A stretch of DNA of 64,000 bases from JAICJR01 sp963848495 (GTDB taxonomy: Bacteria; Actinomycetota; Thermoleophilia; Solirubrobacterales; Thermoleophilaceae): positions 1,612,001 to 1,676,000 of the forward strand of contig CAWKDV010000004.1 in assembly GCA_963848495.1 (NCBI GenBank). Reading direction: 5' to 3'. Every line of letters starts with the position of its first letter. The first letter of the stretch is position 1. The notes beneath the pieces are model-generated. The model saw nothing but the letters and a program-made list of their open reading frames with translations, was not told the origin of the DNA and did no database searches. This document shows, one piece after another, positions 31,280 to 39,707 of this stretch. The position numbers were made by a program, and so were the translations under genes.

Positions 31280-33712
31280 GTGAAGAGGTCTTGCTTTGCC
31301 TTGCTCGCTTGCTGCGCGCTGCTCGCGCTGCCCGCTTCCGCGCTGTCGAAGGATTTCGCTTCCACGGCGCTCAACGTCATACCGTCGGGCGAGTGGGGTG
31401 ACGTCCCCGTGCCTCCGAACGCGGACTCCCAGGCCAAGCTGTACGACGGCCTGACGCCGCTGTTCAACCACGTCACGACGAAGGACCTGTTCAAGTACTT
31501 CAAGTCGGAGCGGCTCACCGACAAGGGTCAGGGGCACCTGCGCACCGAGCGCCCGATCAAGGGCGTGCGAATCGTGCGCGACCGCTACAACGTCCCTCAC
31601 ATCTTCGCGGCGACTCGTGACCGGCTCACCTGGGCCGAGGGCTGGGTCGTGGCCGAGGACCGGCACCTCCTGCTCGACCAGGCGCGCGGCGACGCGCGCA
31701 TCGCGGCGCTCGACGTCCCCGGGGTCGACGCGTTCGCACTGGTGCAGGGGCTGAAGACCTTCCAGCCGAGCGCGCAGGCCGAGGCGATCGTCTCTCAGCA
31801 GACCAAGCAGCTCCAGCGCGCGGGCAAGCTGGGCAAGGAGGTCCTGCACAACACCGACGTCTACGTGAAGGGCGTCAACGCCTGGTACAAGCACAACAAG
31901 ACGCCGGCCAACCCGCCCTTCAACCGCAACGACATCTATGCGACCAACGCGCTGGCGGGGCAGCTGTTCGGGCGCGGCGGGGGCAACGAAGTCAACAGCT
32001 CGATGCTGCTGAGCGGGCTGCAGCAGCGCCTCGGCGCGAGCCAGGGCACGCTGCTCTGGAACGACCTGCGGGAGCGCAACGACCCCGAGGCGCCCGTCAC
32101 CGTCGACGGCCGCTTCCCCTATGACCCGGCGCCGGCCCAGCTCGGGCCGGGCAACGTGATCATCGACTCGGGCTCGTTTGTGCCCACTCCCGAGCCGGGT
32201 GTCAGCGCGGCGTCGGCCACCGCGCACCAGCCGCCGCACGCGAGCAACTTCCTGCTGGTCGACGCCAAGCGCTCGTCCAACGGGCATCCGCTGTTCGTGG
32301 CCGGGCCGCAGATCGGCTACTTCTACCCAGGCCTCACGTTCGAGGTGGACATGCACGCGCCGGGCATCGAGGCGCGCGGCGCCGCGATGCCGGGCGGCCC
32401 TGGCGACCTGCTGATCGCGCGCGGGCAGGACTACGCGTGGAGCCTCACGTCCGCGGGCAGCGACGTGATCGACGACTACGTCGAGACCCTCTGCGGCGGC
32501 AGCGACACCATGTACATGTACAAGGGCAAGTGCCTGAACATGAACTTCGTCGACGCCGGCACGATCTCGGGCCAGCACGTGACCTACCACACCACCGTGC
32601 ACGGGCCCGTGATCGGCTACGCGACGGTGAAGGGCGTCCGCGTGGCGGTGTCACAGAAGCGCTCGAGCTTCGGCAAGGACATCCTCTGGCAGCTGCCGTT
32701 CGAGGACCTGACGATGGGCCGGGTCCACAACGCCAAGCAGTTCATCAAGGTGATGCGGCGCTCGCCGTTCACGTTCAACGCGGGGTACGCGGACGACCGC
32801 GACATCGCCATGTACTCGACTGGCCTGTTCCCCAACCGCGCCAAGGGCGTGGACGGCGGCCTGCCGACCAATGGCGACGGCAGCTTCGAGTGGCACCGTT
32901 TCGCGCCGTCGCGCCTGCACCCGCAGAGCACGGGCGCCAAGGACGGCACCCTCGTGAACTGGAACAACAAGCCGGGCGCCGGCTTCCCGGCGGCCGACGA
33001 CCAGTTCAACTACGGCTCGCTCTACCGGGTCCAGATGCTCGACGCGGGTCTCAAGGGGCACAAGAAGCTCGACCTCGCCCAGGTGGTCAGCGCGATGAAC
33101 GGGGCAGCCACGACCGACTTCCGCGACGACTTCCTGATGCCGCTCGTGGCCCAAGTGATGCAGAAGGTGTCGGCGCCGAGCGCGCGCGACGCCCAGATGC
33201 TCCAGCTCCTGCTCGCCTGGCGCCAGCACGGGGCCAACCGGCTGGATCTCACGGGCGACGGCAAGATCGACGACCCGGGCGCGCCGATCATGGACGCCTT
33301 CGGGCCGCTCCTGTCGGACGCCGTGATGGACCCGGTGCTCGGTCCGCAGGCGGCGCAGCTCCAGACGCTCATCGGCAAGAACGCCAGCACCAGCAGCGGC
33401 TTCACCGGCGGCTGGATCGACTACATCGACAAGGACCTGCGCACGCTGCTCGGCGACAAGGTGAAGGGGCCGTTCCACTTCCACTTCTGCGGAAGTGGCA
33501 ACCTCAACGCCTGCGCCACCGCCCTCTGGGGCGCGCTGGACGCCGCCGGCAACACCCTCCAGGCGGCCCAGGGCCCGGACCCGACCGCCTGGCGGGCCAG
33601 CGCCACGGCCGAGCGGATCACGTTCGCGCCGGGCGTGTTGCAAACGACGATCAGGTATACGAACCGGCCTAGCGGTATTCAGCAGGTGCTGTCGTTCAGA
33701 GGGCATCGTTGA
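31280..33712 (+). CDS. Secreted penicillin acylase/amidase family (Ntn hydrolase), 810 aa
   Basis: Signal peptide at residues 1-24 (KR, hydrophobic run, ALSKD). Family blocks of penicillin/acylhomoserine-lactone acylases: VRIVRDRYNVPHIFAATRDRLTWAEGWVVAEDR in the alpha part, and a beta-chain start at HAS|NFLLVDAKRSSNGHPLFVAGPQIGY (Ser near residue 313 as the probable N-terminal nucleophile after self-cleavage), then PGLTFEVDMHAPG and YAWSLTSAGSDVID. Actinobacterial members hydrolyse various amides; the substrate cannot be told. GTG start with GGGGGGAAG ribosome site. Exported enzyme, possibly acting on signalling or antibiotic amides. Confidence 0.88.
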   Translation: MKRSCFALLACCALLALPASALSKDFASTALNVIPSGEWGDVPVPPNADSQAKLYDGLTPLFNHVTTKDLFKYFKSERLTDKGQGHLRTERPIKGVRIVRDRYNVPHIFAATRDRLTWAEGWVVAEDRHLLLDQARGDARIAALDVPGVDAFALVQGLKTFQPSAQAEAIVSQQTKQLQRAGKLGKEVLHNTDVYVKGVNAWYKHNKTPANPPFNRNDIYATNALAGQLFGRGGGNEVNSSMLLSGLQQRLGASQGTLLWNDLRERNDPEAPVTVDGRFPYDPAPAQLGPGNVIIDSGSFVPTPEPGVSAASATAHQPPHASNFLLVDAKRSSNGHPLFVAGPQIGYFYPGLTFEVDMHAPGIEARGAAMPGGPGDLLIARGQDYAWSLTSAGSDVIDDYVETLCGGSDTMYMYKGKCLNMNFVDAGTISGQHVTYHTTVHGPVIGYATVKGVRVAVSQKRSSFGKDILWQLPFEDLTMGRVHNAKQFIKVMRRSPFTFNAGYADDRDIAMYSTGLFPNRAKGVDGGLPTNGDGSFEWHRFAPSRLHPQSTGAKDGTLVNWNNKPGAGFPAADDQFNYGSLYRVQMLDAGLKGHKKLDLAQVVSAMNGAATTDFRDDFLMPLVAQVMQKVSAPSARDAQMLQLLLAWRQHGANRLDLTGDGKIDDPGAPIMDAFGPLLSDAVMDPVLGPQAAQLQTLIGKNASTSSGFTGGWIDYIDKDLRTLLGDKVKGPFHFHFCGSGNLNACATALWGALDAAGNTLQAAQGPDPTAWRASATAERITFAPGVLQTTIRYTNRPSGIQQVLSFRGHR

Positions 33713-33718
33713 ACGACG

Positions 33719-33788
33719 GATTGCGGATTGCGGATCGCGGATTGCGGAAACGACTTCCCCGCAATCCGCAATTCCGCGATCCGCGATC
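33719..33788. repeat. Heptamer-array palindrome E (GATTGCG type)
   Basis: Left arm of four units (three GATTGCG, one GATCGCG; 33719-33746), 13-nt loop GAAACGACTTCCC (33747-33759), right arm of four complementary units (CGCAATC, CGCAATT, then CGCGATC twice with one extra base; 33760-33788). It starts 6 bp after the acylase stop. Architecture and loop match array D even though the unit differs. Confidence 0.9.
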
Positions 33789-33792
33789 CCGC

Positions 33793-33802
33793 TAGCCGGC
33801 TA
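33793..33802. promoter_or_regulatory. Short palindrome following array E
   Basis: TAGCCGGCTA, a 10-bp perfect palindrome 4 bp after array E and 23 bp before the next GTG start. It occupies the place held by the AGCTGGCT hairpin after array D. Confidence 0.35.
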
Positions 33803-33825
33803 ACCGCGGTCGGTACGCTCACTGC

Positions 33826-34362
33826 GTGCCCGAAGCCGGCTCGCGCATCGTGGTCTACCTCCGTGACGCCCACCGCGACGAGATTGCTCTCGCGCGGACG
33901 TTGCGGTCGCACATCGCCGTCGCCCCGCACGGCGAGTATCGGAGCGGGCTCGAGGGCTACCTGCACGAGACGCGCGACCACGCGCGGCGGCTGGAGCGGC
34001 GGCTCGCCGAGCTCGGGGCCGGGCCGGGCCCGATCAAGGCGGGCGCCAGCGTGCTGCGAAACGCGGGCGGCAGCATGCTCGCCTGGGGACGCGGGCCGGT
34101 GAACGCCGTGCGGCGCGCGAGCCCGGAGGCGCATCTCCTGCGCAGCGCCAAGGACGGCTGCGCCACCGAGGGGCTCGTGATCGCCACCTACAAGGCGCTC
34201 GAGGTGGTGTCCGTGAACGAGGGCGACTTCGAGACGGCGCATCTGGCAGCCGGCATCCGCGCCGACGAGGAGCGCATGCTCGAATGGCTGCGGCACGAGA
34301 TCCTCAAGCTCACGGATCCGTTCATCCGCAGCGAGCTCGACCTCGGCGAGCGGATCCACTGA
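33826..34362 (+). CDS. Ferritin-like/DUF892 (YciF-like) protein, 178 aa
   Basis: All-helical protein with two long helical pairs; blocks such as YLRDAHRDEIALARTLRSHI, HETRDHARRLERRL and DFETAHLAAGIRADEERMLEWLRHEI resemble YciF/DUF892 ferritin-like stress proteins. Several Glu/His pairs (EYRSGLEGYLHETRDHA, ADEERM) could bind metal, but a full E-x2-H di-iron set is not certain. GTG start. Probably a stress-related protein; it faces the acyl-CoA ligase operon convergently. Confidence 0.7.
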   Translation: MPEAGSRIVVYLRDAHRDEIALARTLRSHIAVAPHGEYRSGLEGYLHETRDHARRLERRLAELGAGPGPIKAGASVLRNAGGSMLAWGRGPVNAVRRASPEAHLLRSAKDGCATEGLVIATYKALEVVSVNEGDFETAHLAAGIRADEERMLEWLRHEILKLTDPFIRSELDLGERIH

Positions 34363-34416
34363 CGTCTGACCATGCGGCGTGGGCGCCGTCCGCGGCTGGG
34401 GCCTGCCCCTGGGCCG

Positions 34417-36513
34417 CTAGGCCTTTGACGCCGCCCCGTCGTTCAGCTCCTTCAGCTCGCGCTTGAGCACCTTGCCGGTGGCGTTCCGCGGCAGCTCGTC
34501 GAGGAACTCCACCTCGCGCGGCACCTTGTAGCGGGCGAGGTTCGCCTTCACGTAGTCCTTGATCTCGTCCTCCGACACGGACTCGCCGCTGCGGGGCACG
34601 ACGTAGGCCTTCAGCCGCTGGCCGAAGTCCTTGTCGGGCACCCCGATCACGGCCGCCTCGGCGACCTTGTCGTGGCGGGCGAGCAGGTCCTCCACCTCGG
34701 CGGGGAAGACGTTCTCGCCGCCGGAGACGATCATCTCGTCGCTGCGGCCCTCCACGAACAGGCGGGCCTGGTCGTCGAGATGGCCGGTGTCGCCGGTGCT
34801 CATCAGGCCGTGCAGCATGTCCTTCGAGCCGCCGCCCGTGTAGCCCTCGAACAGCATCTCGTTGCCCACGTAGATCCGGCCCGTCTGGCCGGTGGGCAGC
34901 TCGTTGCCGTTCTCGTCGTAGATCTTCACGATCGTGCCGCGGGGCGCCTTGCCGGCCGTGCCCGGAGCGTCGCGCAGGTCGCGCGGCGTGGCGATCGTGG
35001 CCCAGGCCACCTCGGTCGAGCCGTAGAGGTTGTAGAGGATGTCGCCGAACTCGTCCATGAACTTGTTGGCGAGCTCGCCGGGCAGCGCCGAGCCGCTGAG
35101 CGGCACGCACTTGACCGACGAGAGGTCGTACTTCTTGCGCGTGTCGTGGGGCAGCTCCATGATCCGCTGCGCCATCACCGGCACCATCGGGATCGAGGTG
35201 ACCTGGTGCTGGGCGGCAGCGGCCAGCGTCTGCTCCGGGTCGAACTTGCGCTGCAGCACGTAGGTGGTGGACAGCAGCAGGCCGAGCGTGAAGTGCGCGA
35301 AGCCCCAGGAGTGGAACAGGGGCGCGGCGATCAGCCACTTCTGGCGCGCCTTCAGCGGGATCTTGGAGAGCAGCGCCGCGGCCGGGTCGACCGTCTCGGG
35401 CTGAGAGCGGGCAGCGCCCTTCGGCGTGCCGGTGGTGCCGGAGGTGAGGATGACCGTGCGGCCTGGCTTCTCGGGCGGCACCACGTCGGACGGGTCGCCG
35501 GCGGCGATCAGCTCGTCGAGCGTCGTGTCGCGCGCCTTCTCCTCGTCGTGCCAGGCGACGAAGCGCTTGCGCCGCTGCCCGGCCTCGTCGAGCAGGCCGT
35601 AGAACTCCTCGTCGAAGATCAGCGCGACCGGCTTCTCGCGCTTCACGACGTCGGTGAGCTGCGGGCCGGCGAAGGCGGTGTTGAGATAGAGGCCGTGGCA
35701 GCCGAGCTTGGACAGCGCCACCACGGTCTCGATGAAGCCGCGGTGGTTGCGGCACATCACGCCAACGTTGTCGCCCTCCACCAGGCCGGCGTCCGAGAGC
35801 GCGTGCGCGAGCGCGTTCGAGCGCCGGTGCACCTCCTCGAAGGTGAGCGTGCCGAGCTCGTCGATGATCGCGGTCTCGTGCGGGTAGCGCAGCGCCGAGG
35901 CGGCGAACCCGGCCGCCGGGGTCGGGCCCCAGCGCCGCAGCAGGAGCACCGTGCGCAGCACCCGGTCCGGCCGCTCCGGCTTCACGAAGCCTGCCCCCGC
36001 GAGCGTCCGGAACGTGTGCAGCTTGTTGCCAGCCATAGTGAGCGGGCTGACCTTTGTCTCGTCGTTGTCGCTCAAGCGCTCTCCCTCCACTTCAGCACGG
36101 AGCCGCTCGAGCGACTCCTCGATGTTCGAGCTGACGATGCGCGCCGACAGCCGGTCGGACAGCGTCGCCAGCAGCCCGCCGGGGGCGTGGTAGCTGAGCC
36201 GCAGCGTGACCTCGGTGGTGCCGTCGTCCTGCTCCCTCAGGCGCCAGCGGCCGCGCTGGTCGATGCCGGTGACGCTCGTCCAGGCCATGTCGTGCGGCGC
36301 GTGGTACTCGACGATCTCGATCAGGCCGCCGACCTGCGCCGAGCCGACGTGCATGAGCATCGAGTAGCGCGTGCCCAGCCCGCTCTGCCTGCGCCCCTCG
36401 ACCCGCCAGCGGGTGATGCCGGTCATCGAGCGCGTGTGGAACTCGGGGTCGTCGATCCGCTCCCAGATCTCCTCCGGCGGCGCCGCGATCGAAATGCTCT
36501 TCTCGATCCTCAT
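34417..36513 (-). CDS. SRPBCC domain and acyl-CoA synthetase in one open frame, 698 aa
   Basis: Residues 1-145 are an SRPBCC/polyketide-cyclase-like lipid-binding domain (MRIEKSISIAAPPEEIW start). From about residue 160 an ANL-superfamily acyl-CoA/fatty acyl-AMP ligase follows: ILTSGTTGTPKGAARS (ATP P-loop), YGSTEVAWA, STGDTGHLD and NATGKVLKREL (catalytic Lys). The joint contains GAGGGAGAGCGC-TTG-AGC, which looks like a ribosome site and a TTG start (36075) with an out-of-frame TGA. Removing one G from the run at 36083-36085 would end SRPBCC there and separate two overlapping genes. So this is either a real fusion or two genes joined by a one-base error. ATG overlaps the upstream acyltransferase stop (TGATG). 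Confidence 0.85.
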   Translation of the reverse strand: MRIEKSISIAAPPEEIWERIDDPEFHTRSMTGITRWRVEGRRQSGLGTRYSMLMHVGSAQVGGLIEIVEYHAPHDMAWTSVTGIDQRGRWRLREQDDGTTEVTLRLSYHAPGGLLATLSDRLSARIVSSNIEESLERLRAEVEGERLSDNDETKVSPLTMAGNKLHTFRTLAGAGFVKPERPDRVLRTVLLLRRWGPTPAAGFAASALRYPHETAIIDELGTLTFEEVHRRSNALAHALSDAGLVEGDNVGVMCRNHRGFIETVVALSKLGCHGLYLNTAFAGPQLTDVVKREKPVALIFDEEFYGLLDEAGQRRKRFVAWHDEEKARDTTLDELIAAGDPSDVVPPEKPGRTVILTSGTTGTPKGAARSQPETVDPAAALLSKIPLKARQKWLIAAPLFHSWGFAHFTLGLLLSTTYVLQRKFDPEQTLAAAAQHQVTSIPMVPVMAQRIMELPHDTRKKYDLSSVKCVPLSGSALPGELANKFMDEFGDILYNLYGSTEVAWATIATPRDLRDAPGTAGKAPRGTIVKIYDENGNELPTGQTGRIYVGNEMLFEGYTGGGSKDMLHGLMSTGDTGHLDDQARLFVEGRSDEMIVSGGENVFPAEVEDLLARHDKVAEAAVIGVPDKDFGQRLKAYVVPRSGESVSEDEIKDYVKANLARYKVPREVEFLDELPRNATGKVLKRELKELNDGAASKA

Positions 36514-37428
36514 CAGCCGAGCACCGGCAGCCGCCGCTCGGCCGCAAGCGAGTCGAGGGTGCGCTGCATGCGCCGGATGACCTCGTCGTAGACCTCGTCG
36601 ATGTCCGGGTTGCGGCCGAACTCCCTGCGCAGGTGGATCGGCGGCAGCACCTGGATCGTGATCTTCGCGGGCAGCGGGAAGTGGCCGAGCATGTCGCCGA
36701 CGTTGAGGCCCCACGGCAGCGCCAGCGAGATCGGCAGCACCTTGAGGCGGAACAGCTTGTCGAGCCGCAGGAGCCGCGCCAGCCACTCGCCGCGGCTCAG
36801 GAAGAGCGCGGTCTCCTGGCCGCCGATCGACACCACCGGGCACGATCGGCACGTCCTTCGAGAGCGCGAGGCGGATGAAGCCCTTGCGGCCGCCGAAGTC
36901 GACCTTGTGCGACTGCCACGACGGCCGGTGCACCTCGTAGTCGCCGCCCGGATAGACCAGCAGCGCGGCGCCCGACGAGAGCGCCTTGTCGGCGTTCTCC
37001 GGCGAGGCCGCCACCGTGCCGTACTTGCGCAGGTAGGCGAGCCCCGGCATCGCCAGCACGAGGTTGTGGGCGAGCTGGAAGAAGCGCCGCTCCACGCCGA
37101 AGTAGGTGTTGAAGGCGAGCGTGAAGACCGTGGTGTCCGGCGTCATGTTGCCGCCGGAGTGGTTGCCCACGAGCAGCACGGCGCCGTCCTCGGGGATGTT
37201 CTCGAGCCCGCGCACCTCGGCCCGGAACCAGAGCGTGGCGAGCAGCCATAGGCCGGGCAGGCTCTCGCGGATGTAGTCCGGATCGCGCTCGTCGAGGTCC
37301 GCCCGCGGGATGCGGCGGGCCAGCTCGTCCTTGATCGCATTGGTCAGGCGCGCGACCACGTCGGCCGACTGAGCGGCCGTCCCGGCGCCGTTGCTCGACG
37401 CGTGCCCGGCGGCCGTGGTCTCGCTCAC
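36513..37428 (-). pseudogene. PlsC-like lysophospholipid acyltransferase, frameshifted
   Basis: The N-terminal frame from GTG 37428 carries the acyltransferase blocks VGNHSGGN (His-containing motif I; the usual D four residues on is not in the standard place) and VYPGGDYEVHRPS (FPEG-like motif III). At about 36840 the frame shifts, and the adjacent frame continues VSIGGQETALFL to a stop at 36513-36515. Removing one base from GGG at 36838-36840 gives IVPVVSIGGQET and one intact protein of about 304 residues. Likely acylates a lysophospholipid or glycolipid. The start overlaps the patatin stop (GTGA) and the stop overlaps the SRPBCC ATG, so it is the middle of a coupled lipid operon. Confidence 0.82.
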
Positions 37429-38489
37429 GACGCCTCGCTGAGCTGGTCGTAGAGGGGCGGCCAGCTCGAGGGCGGACCGGGCGGACGCTTGACGCGCGCA
37501 GGATCGCCGGGCGGCAGGCCGGCCAGCTTCTCGGCCACCTCGGGCTCGCGGAGCTGGGCCCCCACCGTCTCGATCGCCAGCCTGATCACGTCGTGGCGCC
37601 GGCGCGTGCTCATCAGGTTCGCGCCCATCACCTCGACGTCTTTCCCGGTCGGCTGGATCAGAACCACCTCGATCCCGCGCGCACGCAGCTTCTTCGCCTC
37701 CGAGCCGAGCCGCCGCCCCGAGGCGCCGCGGACGAAGTTGGCGAGCCGGTCGGCGGGGTTCCACGCCTTCAGCGGGTGGAGCGTGGAGGTCGGGTTGAGG
37801 CAGATCACGAGGTCCAGGTCCTCGTCTCGCAGCAGGTCGAGGTTCGAGTTCGAGTAGAGCCCGCCGTCCACGTAGCGGCGGCCGCCGATCTTCACCGGGT
37901 GGTAGAAGCCGGGGATCGCGCAGGAGGCGGCCACGGCGTCGGCGAGCTCCACCTCGGGAGCACCCGCCCGCCCGAACGGCACGCGCCGCCCGGTGGAGTA
38001 GTCGCAGGCCACGATCCACAGCCGCGGGTGGTACGACCAGCCCGACGGCACCACCCGGCGCACGGTCTGCTTGAGCGGCTCGGTGGAGATGATGCCGCGC
38101 GGCAGCCAGCCGGCCACCAGCGCGGCCGGCGTGTGCCGGTGCGGGCGCAGCACGCTGCGCACGCCGAGCGCCGGCGAGCCGGGCCCGATCGGCGGCAGCG
38201 CGCGCTCGAGCCGGAACACGGCGCCCGCGGAGCGGTCGGCCTCGGCGGCGGGGCGGCCGGACGCGTCCACCACCCCCGTGAAGGTCTCGCCCGCGGAGTG
38301 GGCGACCATGAACCAGGGCGGCACGCCGGCGGCGCAGAGCGCGCCGATCATCGAGCCGGCCGAGGTGCCCACGACGTAGTCGGCCGTGCCCGGGTCCCAG
38401 CCGGTCTCGCGGGCGAGCGCCTCGAGCCCTCCGGTGAGCCAGGCGCCGCCCAGCACTCCGCCTGCTCCGAGCACGAGCCCAACCCTCAT
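37425..38489 (-). CDS. Patatin-like phospholipase, 354 aa
   Basis: Ser-Asp dyad hydrolase: glycine-rich oxyanion loop GLVLGAGGVLGGAW (residues 4-17), nucleophile GTSAGS (Ser43) and the catalytic Asp in DGG (near residue 208, RYVDGGLYSNSN). Cleaves acyl chains from phospholipids or related lipids. ATG at 38489 is preceded by a GGAGGGGGC ribosome site. First gene of the operon with an acyltransferase and an acyl-CoA ligase: release, activation and re-esterification of fatty acids would fit (inference). Confidence 0.9.
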   Translation of the reverse strand: MRVGLVLGAGGVLGGAWLTGGLEALARETGWDPGTADYVVGTSAGSMIGALCAAGVPPWFMVAHSAGETFTGVVDASGRPAAEADRSAGAVFRLERALPPIGPGSPALGVRSVLRPHRHTPAALVAGWLPRGIISTEPLKQTVRRVVPSGWSYHPRLWIVACDYSTGRRVPFGRAGAPEVELADAVAASCAIPGFYHPVKIGGRRYVDGGLYSNSNLDLLRDEDLDLVICLNPTSTLHPLKAWNPADRLANFVRGASGRRLGSEAKKLRARGIEVVLIQPTGKDVEVMGANLMSTRRRHDVIRLAIETVGAQLREPEVAEKLAGLPPGDPARVKRPPGPPSSWPPLYDQLSEAS

Positions 38490-38518
38490 GCTGCCCCCTC
38501 CTTCATGTAAACGCCATT

Positions 38519-38534
38519 GTCCCCTACTGGGGGC
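38519..38534. promoter_or_regulatory. Hairpin GTCCCC-TACT-GGGGGC in the patatin leader region
   Basis: 6-bp stem with a 4-nt loop, about 30 bp upstream of the patatin ATG. It is very like GTCCCC-TCCT-GGGGAC in the leader of the SatP-type permease at 19216. Both may be a shared regulatory element, but two copies in a GC-rich genome could be chance. Confidence 0.3.
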
Positions 38535-38583
38535 GAGACCGCGCTTCTCAGGGCTTTAACGGCATCCTCACCCGTCGTTTACC

Positions 38584-38599
38584 GGAGCTTTAGAGCTCC
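38584..38599. terminator. Hairpin in the patatin / 93-aa-gene intergenic region
   Basis: GGAGCT-TTAG-AGCTCC, a 6-bp stem with a 4-nt loop followed by CTTTC. The 226-bp region 38490-38715 holds divergent promoters; apart from this and the GTCCCC hairpin I see no gene in it. Confidence 0.3.
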
Positions 38600-38715
38600 C
38601 TTTCAGGCTGTCGGAGTCGGCATCTCCCCGCGCCCGGGCCTTTAGCACGCCCTCCCCGATGCACTGGGCCCGGGCGCGAGCCGGCCCCCCGTCCCAGACT
38701 CTCCCGGGAGGAGAC

Positions 38716-38997
38716 ATGGCCCAGAGCACCAAGGACCGTGCCGCCACGGCACCGGACGAGCAGCAGCGAGCCCGCACCCGACTCGAGGCCGCGTTCGAGG
38801 AACGCGACCGCTGCAGGGAGCGCTACGAGGCGACTCTCGGCACGAACTGCGAGCTGTCGGCGTACATGCGCCTGCGGCATGCCAGCGAACACGTGGCGGC
38901 CTGCGACAAGTGGATGCGGTGGATCGAGTCGGACGATTTCCTGCATGCGCCCAGGCCGGAGCACAGCCCACTAGATGAGCTGCTCGTCGTGACTTAA
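38716..38997 (+). CDS. Small hypothetical protein, 93 aa
   Basis: ATG at 38716 is set by an ideal GGGAGGAG ribosome site. Charged, helical protein (ARTRLEAAFEERDRCRERYEATLGT and a following helix with Cys, Trp and Met), three Cys in all, no signal peptide or membrane span. No family recognised. It precedes the two-component system by 35 bp and may be co-transcribed with it. Confidence 0.65.
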   Translation: MAQSTKDRAATAPDEQQRARTRLEAAFEERDRCRERYEATLGTNCELSAYMRLRHASEHVAACDKWMRWIESDDFLHAPRPEHSPLDELLVVT

Positions 38998-39032
38998 GAA
39001 CTCCCTCACCGGCGCGCCGTAGCCTTACTACG

Positions 39033-39707
39033 GTGCGAATCCTGGTGGTGGAAGACGAGCCGGCGATCGCGGACTTCGTGCGGCGCGGCCTGCAGGCCGA
39101 GGGCTACGCGGTGGACTGCGCGCTCGACGGCGAGGAGGGCGAGCGCCGGGCGCTCGCCGGCGACGTGGATCTGGTGATCCTCGACGTCATGCTGCCGGGC
39201 CGCGACGGCCTCGGCGTGCTCGACTCGATCCGCCGCCGCAAGCCCGCGCTGCCGGTGATCATGCTCACCGCTCGCGGCGAGGTGGAGGACAAGGTCACGG
39301 CGCTCGACGCCGGCGCCACGGACTACGTGACCAAGCCGTTCTCGTTCGACGAGCTGGCCGCCCGCGTGCGCGCCCACCTGCGCATGCCCGACCAGGGCCG
39401 CACGACGGAGCTCGAGGTGGCCGGCATCAGGCTCGACTTCCTGACCCGCCGCGTGGAGCGCGACGGCAGCGAGATCAACCTCTCGGCGCGCGAGTTCGAC
39501 CTGCTGGCCTACTTCATGCGCCACCCGGGCCAGGTGCTGTCGCGGCAGCAGATCCTGAGCGCGGTGTGGGGCTACGACTTCGACCCCGGCACCAACGTCG
39601 TCGAGGTCTACGTGGGCTACCTGAGGCGCAAGCTCGCGCATGCCGGCAGCCCGGCGCCGATCGAGACGCTGCGCTCGGTCGGGTACCGCCTTGTCGACCG
39701 TGACTAG
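39033..39707 (+). CDS. OmpR/PhoB-family response regulator, 224 aa
   Basis: Receiver domain (1-118) with acidic pocket VEDEP, phosphoacceptor Asp51 (ILDVMLPGRDG), Thr in MLTARG and Lys in VTKPFSF; C-terminal winged-helix DNA-binding domain (about 128-222) with LSAREFDLLAYFMRHPGQVLSR and RRKLAHAG. GTG start. Its stop lies inside the start of the histidine kinase gene, so the pair is translationally coupled. No auxiliary gene reveals the stimulus. Confidence 0.95.
   Translation: MRILVVEDEPAIADFVRRGLQAEGYAVDCALDGEEGERRALAGDVDLVILDVMLPGRDGLGVLDSIRRRKPALPVIMLTARGEVEDKVTALDAGATDYVTKPFSFDELAARVRAHLRMPDQGRTTELEVAGIRLDFLTRRVERDGSEINLSAREFDLLAYFMRHPGQVLSRQQILSAVWGYDFDPGTNVVEVYVGYLRRKLAHAGSPAPIETLRSVGYRLVDRD

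Noticed and set aside
30344..32602. A 752-codon minus-strand frame across pntB and the acylase gene
   Set aside because: Covers two well-supported genes and an array; product is low-complexity with no motifs.
36514..38019. Extension of the SRPBCC-ligase frame upstream through the acyltransferase and patatin genes (1200 codons in all)
   Set aside because: The part before the ATG at 36513 is partly the N-terminal acyltransferase frame and partly a wrong frame of patatin; overlapping start and stop codons define separate genes.
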